The translations under genes were made by a program, and so were the position numbers. Shown here piece after piece: positions 49,040 to 61,505 of a stretch of DNA of 64,000 nt. The notes under the pieces were generated by a model, which did no database searches, was not told the DNA's origin, and saw only the letters and a program-made list of their open reading frames with translations. This stretch comes from Schistosoma mansoni. Lineage: Eukaryota; Platyhelminthes; Trematoda; Strigeidida; Schistosomatidae. The stretch spans positions 13,562,512-13,626,511 of the forward strand of contig NC_031497.1 of the NCBI RefSeq assembly GCF_000237925.1. The letters run 5' to 3'. The stretch's first letter is position 1, and the number at the start of each line of letters is the position of its first letter.

Positions 49040-52000
49040 TTAAGGTGAAGAATTTGAATTATGAACAGATACTATTTCATGAGCTCTAGACTGATACACG
49101 GCTAATTCAGTTGTTATATTTTGAAGACAAGACAATTTTACACGAAGACCAGCTGCAATTCGATTGAAACTTTTCTCGTAAACGTTACTGATCTCTTCAA
49201 ACGCACAATGAGGTGGTTTTAGTACAGGATACTAAAAAAGAAGTACAATAACAAACAACTTATTGAATATAACACTTAGGTATAATTATTCACATATATT
49301 TCTGTAGATATCAGAGTTATGGTGTGAAATTTCATAAAAATTATTTACGAATAACTTTAAAATTTGCATTTCAAAACAAAGCAAGAACAAAATGTGAAAA
49401 TCGACTCTACCTTTTTTATTATTATTATTGACAAAAGTGAATTAGACTAGTGATTTATCGACCATTTTATTAAATCACGATCATAAGTTTAATCAAAATG
49501 AAATCGACAAACGTCATCTCCAGATAAAATAAATACTGAGCTATACACTATAATCAGAGTACATATTTACTGGAGAATGAAGAAACTTCAAGGAAATTTA
49601 TGGTTTTCCGGGATGTATAATCTTTATCGTTCGGTATCATAAATATAGACTGATATTTGAAATACCTATCAACTGTGAATAAGTCTCTGCATACAGGATT
49701 CAACTAAGATTTTTCCCTTACAATCTGTGATTATTTGTGCTATTTACTCAATTTGAAAACATAATTAGAATTCAATGATTACTGAACAACTAAAATTATG
49801 ATATACTGAAAATAAAAAAACAGTTTCACAACCTGTACTAAGAAATCTTCAGACAGCACGTGTGTACAAGCATTTGAAGCAATCAATTGGAATTCTTTAC
49901 ATGAAACATCATGACACCAAGTAGACCAACAATCAGTAACTTCTGCCAATTGACCAGTAATAGTTACCAATTTCGTTGTAGTATAATATAAACCAGCACC
50001 GAAATTATCAAGCAAACTAAGAATTGGAGAATGATTTGAATTAGTGTTTATTATTTTATCTCTTTTATTTTTTCTCTTTTGATATTTATTTATTTCATGA
50101 TGATAATGGCTAAAAATAGAGAATGAAAAACAGAATATAACGTACCAGTGAAAAATACAATCATTCATAAAAACATATTTTCGGGAGAATTTATTAAAAT
50201 TTAGACTAACATAATCCATATTACTTGATATATTTGTTGATATAAATGCAGTTCAAATACGATAGACATTTATAGCTTCACAAATTACATTTAAGTAATT
50301 ATTATTGTTAAAACGACGAATTGATAATATTTTCATAGTTGAAATCATGAGACAATTGAAGCTAGACCACCATGGAAAACCTGGAAGCACTGCTTGACGG
50401 CCGTTTCGTCCTATTGTGGGACTCCTCAGCCGTGCGCATCCATGATCTCGCTCTCGCGAGACTCGAACCCAGGACCTGCCAGTCTCGCGCCGGAGCACTT
50501 AACCGATAGACCACTGAGCCGGCATCCAACAGTGTTAATGTCTAACTTCAACCAATCCACGATTTTGAGCAACCGTTCACCATTTTCCATGGTGGTCCAG
50601 CTTCAATTGACTCATGATTTCAACTATGAAAATACTAAATTCTCCACAAAACCCCTTCTGAATTGATAATAGTAAATTGTAAAAATATAAGAGTTTAATA
50701 AATGACATTATAGGTGGATATGAGGAATAATTTATTTGATTTTGGTTATAAGAAACTGAATTAACTAGTAGTACAAAGTAAGGCGCGAAATTCGTATACC
50801 ATTGCTTCATGAAGTAAATTATTATGAAATAAAATTGTGAAACCAAGTTAAATGAGACTTCACAATATTTTTAACACAAGACCAATAATAAATTATGTAA
50901 AAAAAAACTTAGAAAACTTTCCATCATATCATCAAAGTAAGAAGGAATTAACAAGATAAAAAAGGGAATGTAAGTGACATGACGTACGATAGTAGATAAG
51001 CAAACGTATAAAGTGTACTTTAGAAGGATGAAATTAAATTGAGAATCTAAAATGTCAAAGATTCTGAGTCATACAATTAAACGTCATCGAAAAGATTACT
51101 GTTAGCGGGACATAGATTGGATTAAAGCATGTTTCATGCATGATGGTGTTGCTGCGCGCTGATTGGCTGATTCTAAACCGATCAGCCCGGGCAAATTATT
51201 GGAGAAAAATCTAGAAGCTTCTTATGTATATACTATAAATATATGAACGTTATTCAAGCTAGTGATTGCTGTTCACATACCATTATTATTTTGAATACAA
51301 TTTCTTTCCTGTTCAAAGTGTTCTGATTTTGGGGTCTTGTCGAGTGTCATTGTATAAGAATACTAAGCAATAGGAATAGCTGGGTTTATTAGCAAAAATA
51401 CGATTATAACAGTGGCGATGAGGAAAAAGGAAAATTCATTCAAAATGCCTATATCAGATGACCAGCTCAGCCGAATACTACAACAACAGCAAGCACAACT
51501 TGATGCACAAATGCGGTTGTTGGAGACTCTGATGCAACAGTTTAGCATCCAAAACTCGAGTTCACATGCTGTTTCAAGTACTTCTTGTGATGCAGTTGCT
51601 AGCAGCATCCCAGAATTCATATATGATCCCGAAAGTGGAAATACCTTTCTCACGTGGTTCAAGCGTTGGGAAGATACATTTAGGATAGAATTCTGTCAAC
51701 AAGATGACGCATGGAAGACTCGGTTGTTGATGCGTAAGTTGAGAAGCAATGAACATGCACGTTATGCTGATCATATATTGCCAAAGTTACCTCGAGAGAT
51801 CAGTTTCGAGGAGACAGTAACGCAATTGTCAGAGATATTCGGTGAATCTTCCTCATTGTTTAGTATTCGATATGTGTCTGAATTTGGTGAAACGTGAAGC
51901 CGATGAATATGGTGCTCTAGCAGACGTCGTCAACAGAGAGTGTGAACGGTTCAAGTTACGCTCGTTGACAGAAGATCAATTTAAATGCCTTATATTCATC

Positions 52001-55000
52001 AAAGCTCTGCAGTCACCACAAGATACTGAAATTAGAACCAGACTTCTAACTCGTTTGGATCAAGACCCAAACGTCACACTCAGGACATTGACAGATGAGT
52101 GTAAACGACTACAAAACATCAGACACGACAATCAGTTAATTGAACAGGTAAATCTTAATTTAACCTGCAGTAGTGTAAATGCTATGACTAGGTTAAAAAG
52201 TCAGAAGCCCAATAAAACTCATAACAAACCAACGGATGCCTGTTGGTTATGCGGCGATTGGCATTATGTACGGTTCTGTCCATTTAAGAAGCATAAATGT
52301 CAGGTGTGCAACAGACGTGGACATAAAGAAGGCCATTGTCCACCGAATCGTACGTCCCAGCCCAAGAAGAAGTACAAACATCTTTCACGTGTGGTGAAAT
52401 CAGCTGAGTCTAAATCTCTTCCTCTGGTAGCAGCTTTCCAAACAGACTATGACATTCGGAGAAAGTATGTTACGATCCAGATTGATGGTATAGCGGCTCG
52501 TCTTCAAATTGACACAGCATCCGACATCACCCTAGTGTTTAGAGAAACGTTTAACCTGCTTGGGAAACCGCCAATGAAGCCATCCAAGAAAACGGCTAAA
52601 AACGCATCTGGAGGTGTACTGAAACTAGTTGGTAAATTACAATGTGAATTTTCCTTCAATGGAAATAACTGTAAAGGGGTATGTTATCTAAAAGAACGAC
52701 CGAACCTTGATCTACTTGGTCTAGATATGTTAGAAAAGCTTGGATTAATGGATATACCCATCAACAGCGTTTGTAACGTGTCATGTCCATCATTAGACAC
52801 TACTTCACATGCAAAAAAGACAAGTGAAAAGGGTTCAGAAATACGGAGTGTAGTAGCATCAGCAATTCAAAACACTCCAGTGTCGTCAGATGAAGTCAGA
52901 AGAGAAACTCTTCGAGACCCTGTTCTACAAGGAGTTAGAGAGCTATCCCGTTCGCGTACAAAATGTGCATTGGCAGCAAAAGCACCACGAAAAGCAGGAA
53001 ATGAACAGTCTTCAAACTATAGTCGCGCCAGTCTATTACTTTTATTCGCTTGCTTAACTAAAATGTTAAAAGCTTTACATAACTGTATATCTGGTTCGCT
53101 AAGTCTACGATCACCAGTTACTATTATTAAGTCTAAGATTAGAAACTATAGAAGAAAGCCAAAAAGCTTATGTTCGAACTTCCTTTTATTTAGACTATGA
53201 TCAGTGAGAGCTTAGATAAAGACTGTGAATACAGAACAGAATCGTTGCGACTGACAAGGATTACATGATTGTAATGAAGGATTTCTTTTTAAGGAATCTA
53301 AACAAGAAACTAAGTTAATAATCACGGTACTTTTTATCTGAGCGAATGACAACTAAAGATACAATTCGTTTAGTAAGTATTAGCTTCGCTCACTTTAAAC
53401 CATAATTCCAGTAACAAAAATCGATTCGGAAAACGACCTTCTATAATCCATCACTCCATTGAAAGAAATGTTGATCACTCGTTGGAAGAAATTTGATGTA
53501 ATCTCGTTATTAAATTTGGAATTTACTCTTAGTCTAGCCACTCTTTAATCGATCTACTTACCATGATGAAACCACAAGATAAAATGTTCGATTGAACCGG
53601 CAGAATAGCTAAGGTGATAACTGTGATAATATAGTATCTACACTCGGGGTAGATACATATTGCGAATTTAAAACCATCAAAATTGTGTGTCAAAATCGTG
53701 TACTAAGGAATGATTTGTTTCATGTAAGGATTAACAATGTGTTTAAATTTACCTTCTAGGACGTAAGGCACTTTGAATCATTGATACTAGTAAAGTTACC
53801 AAAGAAATACTTTCATAAAACATTGTCAGGATTAATAAAACACCCCCAGGATGAACAAAGTCGTTATCACTAGAAATCCCGTTAGGCAGATGAACATCTT
53901 TTGGTGAAGACAGTAGAGAAGTATTTATAGCTGGACAAACTCTTGGTATATCTGTATCTTCAGAAGTAAACTTTCCATACAAAAAGGATTCATACAAGGA
54001 CTGAAGAAGATAGTCCATGGATTTCTTAGTAAAGGTAGCTAAATGTAACAAAAAAAGGAAGGACAGTTTTAAGGAAGTTTAATTATTGATAACAAACTAA
54101 TAGAACTGTTCTCGATTCTGCAATGAAACTATTGTGACTTACAAGGGTTTTCGGAAACCAAACTATGAAGTCCTAATATAAGTTCAATACCGATAGATAA
54201 AACCCTTCGGTATGGTCCGTAGCAATATAATGACGCGCATGATACATCTCCCAAATCGGGGGATGTTTTGAGTATTTGATCACGTTTTACCATAACGCTC
54301 CATGACTAATAAAGGAAAAAAAGGGACAAGATAAAGTGATTCTTGTAAAGGGTCGATAATGGGAAGAATCGTATATGAAATTCTAATAAATTTTTCTTTC
54401 AGTATTACCTTTGAATTATATCTTTGTTTTAGGCCAATAGACATAAACGTAAAACCCAGCTCAGAGTACGTCATAGTGACTTTAGTGTATTTCCTGTTAA
54501 TCTTTCTCTAAATTTTGACCAGAAAATCATCTTCAACTTTTTATCTTCTAATCTCATGTCTGACTACTATGCTGCATTTCATCATCATAATCTCTTCTTG
54601 ATTTTCTGATCTAAGAAGCAACTAAGGGCGATTCATACTTGTTTCACGTATGTTGTTGTTTATAATTCACTATTAGTGGGAATATGAACCGCGCCGATTA
54701 ATCTGACGAAATCTCCGTACAGATCTAAAATCCTCGTTTGGCTTTTGCCAACTTACGTCACCTATGGTGAAGTAGAGATATCCGTCTATCAATTAAGGGA
54801 CGAGTATACTGCACAGCAGTTCGCTCTGTTCTACTTTAAGACAGCGAAACGTGGCCATTAAAAATAGAAGACACTCGTAAGTTTCTAGTATTTGATCGCA
54901 TATGTCTTAGAAATATTGCCAGAATCATCTGGGATCACTGGGTAAGTAATGGTGAGGTTAGACGCACGGTATTAGGGGATGATGGTAAATCAGTTGATGA

Positions 55001-58000
55001 GGTCGTGAATCTTCATCGACTGAGATGGTTGGGCCACTTGTTACGTATGCCTGACTAGTATTGGCAATGGTTGAAAGAGAGTTAGGGGCGGCCAAACCAA
55101 AACGTGGCATCAGTCCACAAAGTCACTAAATTCTGATCTGAGCCATGTTGGTAGACGCAGACTACATGGTTGGGGTACGCGCGACTATCGCAACCAATGA
55201 TTGGAGACTCTGAGTGACATGGTTTAGAATCGATCACAATGGAATAGGTGTACACACTCTCTGTCTTCCCTTAAACTGTGAGGTTAAAATTGCTTCATAT
55301 CTTTTTTTCTTTTTGTACTGCATCCTCATAAACCATCTTTCTTTTATATATTAGCACCATTAAATTAACTACTTCCATGAATTCGGTGTTTACCTTGTTG
55401 TGCTAATGAGGTATGGCAACTTGGACCGATGCATATTTGTGCCTGGTCTTACGTTGTAGCTGAATGACTGAATCACACATCATACCAGTACATCAAGAGA
55501 AAAAGCAAAGGAGTGAATGTAAAAATATCAACAGCATAAAACAGGTAACAACTTTTGAATGATAATAATAATAATATTCAAAACTTTCAGAAAGTCAGTT
55601 GATGAGTGTTTGTGAATTAATGCGACTGTTTTAGAGACATATTACTTAAAGTCTTTAACAGTAGTTTAGTTATCTGGAGAATGACAACTAAAGTGTCTAC
55701 ATGCCGACATGGCTCAGACCAAACATTAATGGTAGAATGTCTTGGTTTGACCAGCATAAGTCCTTTAAACTAATCCGAAAAAATTATTCCGCCACTGTGA
55801 GAATATCCATGACAAATTAAATAAAAATAGGGAAGCACACAGTCCTTATGAACATCACTCAACTTAACCAGTTCAGATGACAGTCAGTCACGCGGTCGGA
55901 TTCGACTGTGTTAGAGTAAAAAACGTTTATTTAAGCCCTCAACACAATTTTATATCATAAGACATATTTGGTTAGTGGATTCGGACATGGTCTTCATATA
56001 AAAGAACACGTTTACGGATAGTGAATATGCTTACAGCAAAGTAATGATTTAGTTTATACATTGATATTTTGAACCTGGGTTCCTGAGTTCCAATTATAAG
56101 GGATTGGGTCGGTATTTTCGGAAACTTGATGATCATATTCATTTCTATGGGTATTACACAATACGATATTTGCCGTAATGCAATCAAAGACCAGTGGACA
56201 GAGGTACAGTTGTTGTATTGTAGGGGATGTTAGACTTTTGTTCACTTTGCCGTTTTTACGTGATATCGTAATTTCTTCAAACGTAACATTTACAAAGACT
56301 ATCTTTAAACTATTTAACACAATATTCGTAAACTGAAAGACCGGTAAGGAAAAACGAGAATAGCATGATGAAATGTACAAGTCTTTTTACTGTGTGTAAT
56401 ATGTGAGTAATGCTGAATTTCTATCCAACGTAGATGTTTACTAAACAGTTCACATACATTAAAAATTGTTTGTGTTTACAGGGGCTAGTGGGTATCGTGG
56501 TAAAATTGTCAGTTGGCTGAACTAACCAGGATTAAACGTAACAACAAAAAAGTAACGATATGACATTCACTAAACAAAACGAACTAGTAAATTAAGATTG
56601 CTTAATTCTCTTGTAGATGGTTCTTTGGCATGTGAAACGAGACCATTCAATGTCGATAGCAGACTGTTTAAACTTTTGACAGCTTCTGATGGTACGTTCT
56701 CTGCAATTTCATGCTGATTTTCAGACATCATATAATGTTCAACTTTAACAATTGACATTACAAGCGAAGTTGCATAGACAATAGCGTTTAGAGTTAAACA
56801 ACGGATATTCAACCATGATTTCTGAAAAGAATACATAAATAATTGATACTTTGAAACAGCAAAATAGCATGATATACAGTAAGATAAAGTGATAAGAACA
56901 AGCTTGCACATTTTATGATGTTAAACATAAGTGATAATTATTGGTTAAATGATATGCATGAAATTTTACCAGACTACTGATTCAAAAACTGAACGACGAT
57001 TACCAACATCACGTAGTGAGGTAAAAGTTTCAGAATCGTTCAAAATTTAAACATTTATGTTCTGACGATGATACGCAAGGAGCCACAAAGTGAGGAGTGT
57101 GACTAAACCGAGAAATGAACGCCAAACGAATAATTAAAACCCCTTGAAGGAAGATTTTATTGTCTTAAAGAAGAAATAAGTATGGTCACAGAACAACTAT
57201 AATTATAAGTCAATGGACTTGAAAGAGGAAAGGAACTGTGCAATGGTCAAGGTGTGACCTGGCGAAATCAAGCCGAGTGAGGAAGAGTTAATCTTAATTA
57301 ACTAGCAACATATCACAAAGTGGATATTCAAAAACCCATGAAAAACTATAGTAAGCCAGAAAACTAGATATCTTCGACAATGCAGTGAATAGACGTGTAC
57401 ATTACTGAAATTAATTGATAAAAATATTGATAACTACTGATTTCTGACATTATATACTAGATGGGATGTTACTGAAGGGATCTAACTGGCATTAATAAGA
57501 AACAAATGCTGAAAAGTATTAATTTGAAAATGGCTCGAAAAGATAAACATAGTCAGGACAACAAAGGTGTATCAATAAACAGGAAGAATAGTTAACTTAC
57601 CAAATGGTCAAATGACAATCGAACGTTTTCAAGTTGTTCATATCTAATAAAAAAATGAGTTGAAAATCCTGTAAAATACTTCACTTACTGATCAAAGTTC
57701 GGTGTGACTGAAAAGTCCCGGCAATCAACAATCGTCGGAAGTTGTTTTGTAACTAAGAGGTTATGGAAAAACAGTATAAGCAATTAGGCTCATACAAATA
57801 GAGACTTAAAAAGTGTTCATAGGAAAACCAATTGGCATGTCTAATAAGCAAGTTTTATCTGCTTACCATTATCAATACTTATTTTAGCCTGACCAAGTTG
57901 TTCAAGAAGTGTATCAAAGCTGAAAGTAAACGACAAAATTTAAGCCAAAACTATGAAGAAATCTAAAGAAAAGATTATTTGTCTATTTAAAAGACAAATT

Positions 58001-61000
58001 TTGGTACAACAGGGCACAAAAGAAATCCGCCAAACAAATGAATAAATAATATTATGACAAAATAAGGGAAGGGTAGTACACTCAATAAATGACCAAGCAT
58101 AGTATCCCAAAAACGGTCACAAAAGTTTTCTGTGAGTTAAGCAAGTTTACTCTATTTTTATGAATTCAAAATAAAACTACAGAAGGATCATAGTCGGATT
58201 CTGTTCCGAGTCATATCTGATAACGTACCTTAACTCAATAAGTCGGATGATTCCAAGGGACTCAGAGGGTCGTGGTGAACTAACAGATGCCAGTTCTATA
58301 TTTACCTCCTATATTATGGTGACATATCATCAACTGACCATCTTTTTGTCTCTTCATCTAGTTCGAGCGTCGGTAAATAATTCATTACGTAGAAGTTATT
58401 GAGATGATATTCGTAAACCATGTTCAAGCCACGGAATCCAGTGTTTCAAACTATCACATCAACTGAATTATCGTCACTGAGTGAAACATATAACCGAAAC
58501 CCAGCACCACTAAAATGGTGTTGCCACCGGGTGTCAGGAATCCTTTGGAGACAACGACTACCGAACATGGTGATACATTGAACATTCTCAACCTGAATAA
58601 GCCAGGTTTTGCGAGTGTACCATAGATCTGTTCTTACCAAACCTTTTATAGTCAGATTAACATCACGATGGCGCCAAAAATGGCCCACATTGACATACGC
58701 CGCCCCCGCTTTCACTATATGTGCACTGACCATCAGTTACGCCACTACTAGTCATCGTACAACTATCCAGATGAACGAACCATTGGACACAAAGACTCCT
58801 GCTAGTTTTGTAGAGGTACTTGATGTTTTAAAGGTGAAAATTATATACTGCGCTTACGAACAATGATTGAGAACTGATTAAATGAGGTCTGGATGGCCTA
58901 TGCACTATCGTGCAGTCAGACAATGTCTTTCTCCAGATGACAAATTCACACCATTACCACATACTTCCTTCATATCTGTTTCTAAGATACCATCGATGGC
59001 AAAGTTGAGGAGGAATAGTGAGATATGACAACAACATCTAGCTCGACTATTGAGATGGGACAATGAATAACACAGATTTGTCATAAGCTCCTCAGTCACA
59101 CCTTCAAAAGACAATCCCAGAAAAGCCATATCTAACGAACTGAGAGCACCCTTGATATCAAGAAACGACGATTATTGCTCTGCAATAAATGTGGTGGTGT
59201 CCGAACATTTGCCAGAAGGTGAAGAAGTGATAAAAGTATTCACAATCGCAAAGAAAGGCAACCTGCTTGTCGCGAGTAATTCTTTCACGGGTTTTGCACA
59301 TATTCTGTGGAATATGATGGATGACAATAGTCTAAAAGTGATGGACATGGGATTTATAACCTGATAAACTACATTGGTACCAACGTAACACGGTTTTGGT
59401 ATTAAATCTAAATACCATGGATTAAAACATTTCAAAGTAAATTACAATCCTTCCTCCTTCCTGAAGAGAAAAGAAGTGCAAAAGCAAGAGGACTTCTTGC
59501 ATTTGAAATTTGGGTAAACCTTAGTCTTTTCAGTGACACCAAGATTATGAAGCTACATGTTTAATGTAACGTGATGGCCCCAAAATGCCCTGGTATGGCC
59601 GAGAGTGGGGAGAGTCCGCTCTCTCGAAATGCTCTCACATGGCCACGCGTATGTAGCCTCTGTCAGGGAAGTCCTACTCACTGCCTTCTCGTGGCGGGGG
59701 TGTTGTTTACCAAATTGAGAAAACGAAAAGCGAATGTCCGGCGCTTTAACCGGGTTGGTGGACACGGAAAGTTCACCTAGGGGAGTTGGAAAACCCTGAT
59801 TCCAAACCAATGGTGCACATGGGCTCCAGTATCCTGAAGGAATAAATGGCGTACGAAACAATTATTTGGTCACCGGCTACCATGGGACTGCATCTCCTCA
59901 CGATGCTCCACTGCCTTGTGGATCAGATCTTTCGGTCAAAGGCTCCGGGTGTGGGCCCCTAAGAAAACCACCTGCTTCAGTTTGGGCACCTGGGCAGTAT
60001 CACAGTCCTCACACAAATCAAATGATATTTGTGCGGCGCACATTTATCTGGTGCTTCCTTGTACCAATATTTATGTGTTTAAATAATAATAATAAATAAA
60101 TAATAACGTGATGGTCTAAAAACACAGAAAACGCAACTATTCACGATAACTTTTCGACGCAGTTTAGTATGCAAGTACTATCTCATGTATTCCACTTCGA
60201 GCCACGTAGTGTGAAGACTAACGACAGTACCCAGTTATCCAAACTGAAATAGGTGGGACGAGGTTTAAGAGTGCTTGCTTCAACCACTGCTTTGCTCCTT
60301 TCGCATTCATATACAAAAAAAGTCTTGAAAAATTGACAATATAACTACAAATGATAGATTCACATAATTTTGTCTTCACTTTTTGCTCTGTAACTGAAAA
60401 AAACGGATGTTTGGGAGCGCCAACTTTATAAGCATTTGATAGACTATTTCACTAATTGGATTACGTTCAGATTAAAATCTACTTTTATCAGAGGTAGTAA
60501 TCCATACTGTGAGTCCCAACTAATACTTTCAAGTTTGACCACTTTTTACTACTGTTGTACGTGACAAATCAGAATGTATCACGTTGTCGTTTAAAGGTCA
60601 TACTTTCAGAGCAAATAAACGAAAGTGAACTATGACCATATAAGGTGAACACTCTCTTAGCCGGGAAAAATTTATAATCCAAATTCAAACTTTGATTTTA
60701 CAGTATGGAGTAATAAAAAAGATATCATCAGTAATACTTACTCATGTTGTGAAACAATCAACTGCCAATGAAGCATTTCAATACGGACAGTTAGAAATAC
60801 ATCAGCATTATGAAGCTGACTGATGAATTGTGTGAATTCACGAACTTTTGTATAAGCATGTTTTCGATATGCAGCAACTAAAAACTCTTCCGCTTCCGTG
60901 ACCATACTGTTGGAAAGTGTTGTAATCTTCTGATACAGACTATGTATAGAACTAGTATCGTCAACTTGTGACTGTGTAGCCACGATACTTGTACACATGG

Positions 61001-61032
61001 CCAATGATGGAGAGGGTTTTACAATTAAATGC
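49040..61032 (-). CDS. NAA25: NAA25-like NatB auxiliary subunit, C-terminal nine exons
   Basis: Exons on - are 61032-60742, 57919-57867, 57752-57689, 57643-57601, 56821-56585, 54305-54143, 54038-53753, 50016-49833 and 49231-49040. All are GT-AG with matching phases, giving 503 residues to a TAA stop at 49042-49040. Exon one (EEFLVAAYRKHAYTKVREFT) matches human NAA25 SEYIIQAYKYGAFEKIPEFI. KSWLNIRCLTLNAIV matches ETLWLRIRSLTLRLI. HPGGVLLILTMFYESISLVT, ending LRPR, matches HPTLLENLVFFVETISVIL, ending LRPY. Human NAA25 is 972 residues, so about half, the N-terminal TPR part, lies right of the window. It anchors the NatB N-terminal acetyltransferase (with NAA20) at ribosomes. The exon 56585 donor (GTTCGT) is weak, and GTTTAG six bases on is an alternative. 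Introns hold a gypsy-type element, a hammerhead foldback, an RTE fragment and a SINE-like copy. Confidence 0.85.
50318..50645 (-). mobile_element. Hammerhead-bearing foldback element, short form with intact ribozyme core
   Basis: Long inverted ends: the left reads TTTTCATAGTTGAAATCATG, then CAATTGAAGCTAGACCACCATGG. The right end is its reverse complement with few mismatches over about 57 bases. Between them, on the - strand, lie a tRNA-like segment (box B GGTTCGAGTCTCG-like at about 50455-50470) and the hammerhead motif at 50387-50437. Compared with the element at 8536-9050 the second arm has lost its ribozyme and tRNA-like parts. It sits in an NAA25 intron. Confidence 0.75.
50387..50437 (-). 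ncRNA. Hammerhead ribozyme, complete conserved core
   Basis: On the - strand: the stem I half GCAC, the core CTGAGGA (consensus CUGANGA), stem II GTCC/GGAC with a seven-base loop, GAAA, a short palindromic stem III ACGGCCGT, cleavage triplet GTC, and the other stem I half GTGC after an internal bulge. All invariant core bases are present. Stem III is too short to hold a normal loop, as in hammerheads known to fold as dimers. Self-cleavage is predicted, not shown. Confidence 0.7.
51100..51411 (+). repeat. 5' LTR of the gypsy-type element
   Basis: A 312-bp sequence with TGTTAGC...TTATAACA ends and a TATATACTATAAATATA box region near 51226. It is followed at once by GTGGCGATGAGG. Confidence 0.75.
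51418..53200 (+). pseudogene. Gag-protease of a gypsy-type element, frameshifted and fused to a post-RNase H segment
   Basis: Gag runs from near ATG 51418 or 51445: a Q-rich helix (LQQQQAQLDAQMRLLETLMQ), then IPEFIYDPESGNTFLTWFKR. A one-base insertion near 51870 shifts the frame to LVKREADEYGALADVVNREC. Two zinc knuckles follow near 52240-52330: CWLCGDWHYVRFC (C-x2-C-x3-H-x4-C) and CQVCNRRGHKEGHC. The aspartic protease active site is IDTASDITLV near 52510. After LDLLGLDMLEKLGLMDIPI the frame passes straight to NTPVSSDEVRRETLRDPVLQ, which in intact elements lies after RNase H, so RT and RNase H are deleted in frame. The rest to 53200 is not recognised. Confidence 0.75.
54695..55475 (+). mobile_element. 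RTE-like 3'-end fragment
   Basis: Begins in the region TTTGGCTTTTGCCAACTTACG and ends with a GACTGA-type tail (TGAATGACTGAATC). It has stops, and a deletion after GTTACGTATGCCTGA that is shared with the copy at 62370. It lies in an NAA25 intron between the exons at 54305 and 56585. Confidence 0.85.
57930..58390. other. NAA25 intron sequence, no feature seen
   Basis: AT-rich intron. A weak match to the LTR or SINE-like 3' end (GACAAATTTTGGTACAACAGGGCAC near 57993) may be a decayed SINE-like fragment. Confidence 0.4.
58390..59440 (-). mobile_element. Old degraded RTE-like element
   Basis: The - strand frame 58733-58446 reads AAYVNVGHFWRHRDVNLTIKG, then TWLIQVENVQCITMFGSRCL. These are decayed versions of AFANLRHLWRRRDIRLSIKG and PLRVEDTRRLLVFDHRCL. 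At 59129-58905, LSLFLLNFAIDGILETD-like residues match the SPLFLFNFIIDLLL region. The two pieces are in RT order on the - strand. Confidence 0.65.
59578..60103 (+). mobile_element. 520-bp SINE-like retroposon, copy E
   Basis: Sense orientation on +. It opens CCCCAAAATGCCCTGGTATG with a box-A-like TGGCCGAGAGTGG, carries the short conserved frame from 59866, and ends in AATAATAATAAATAAATAA. The target duplication TAACGTGATGG at 59567-59577 and 60104-60114 is 11 bp and perfect. This fixes both element ends and shows mobilisation by target-primed reverse transcription. Confidence 0.93.
60115..60741. other. NAA25 intron sequence, no feature seen
   Basis: AT-rich intron between copy E and the first visible NAA25 exon. 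Confidence 0.5.
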
Positions 61033-61505
61033 CTGCAATAATAATGATGGCATTAAAAGTAGTTTTACACTTTAAATCAAAAAATAATAATAATTGCTTT
61101 GCTCAATGCCGAGTAAACCTACATTCGTTTGTGGAACGTTAGATCACGCATGTCACATTGACAAACTCATACGAAGTTAAATACTTGTCAGTAGATGCAT
61201 AAATATGAAGAATGAACGCTAGAAAGCCAATCACTATCGAAGCAGAACCTGGCATGAATGTATATCGGTTTGAGTTGCTTCACTTCACACCAGGACAACA
61301 AAAAGAGAGATTAAGACATTGAAAAGAGAGGAATAAATCTTCAGACGGAATGAATATCAAAGTATAAGAGATGAGTTCAAAAGGGAGAAGTGAGATGGGA
61401 GAATGAAAAGTTAAGAATGACATTAAATTCAGGATTTGAAGAAAGATTAAAAAAATAAATGTAATTACACCACTGTGACCGACATTTTATCATGTTACTT
61501 AGCGT
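61033..61505. other. NAA25 intron sequence, no feature seen
   Basis: Upstream of the first visible NAA25 exon. No further exon was found between here and the right edge. Confidence 0.5.

Larger units (their letters stand above)
51100..53210 (+). mobile_element. Gypsy-type LTR retrotransposon, internally deleted and 3'-truncated
   Basis: A 5' LTR (51100-51411), a primer-binding-type sequence GTGGCGATGAGG directly after it, a gag-protease coding region broken by one frameshift, and no RT, RNase H, integrase core or 3' LTR. It lies in an NAA25 intron in antisense. The gag resembles Mag-like gypsy elements; that placement is tentative. Confidence 0.8.

Noticed and set aside
49779-50219. 146-codon - strand frame as an independent gene
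   Set aside because: Only 50016-49833 is coding, as an NAA25 exon. The rest is read-through into introns.
56054-56380. 108-codon - strand frame
   Set aside because: It lies in an NAA25 intron and shows no splice fit or protein-like motif.
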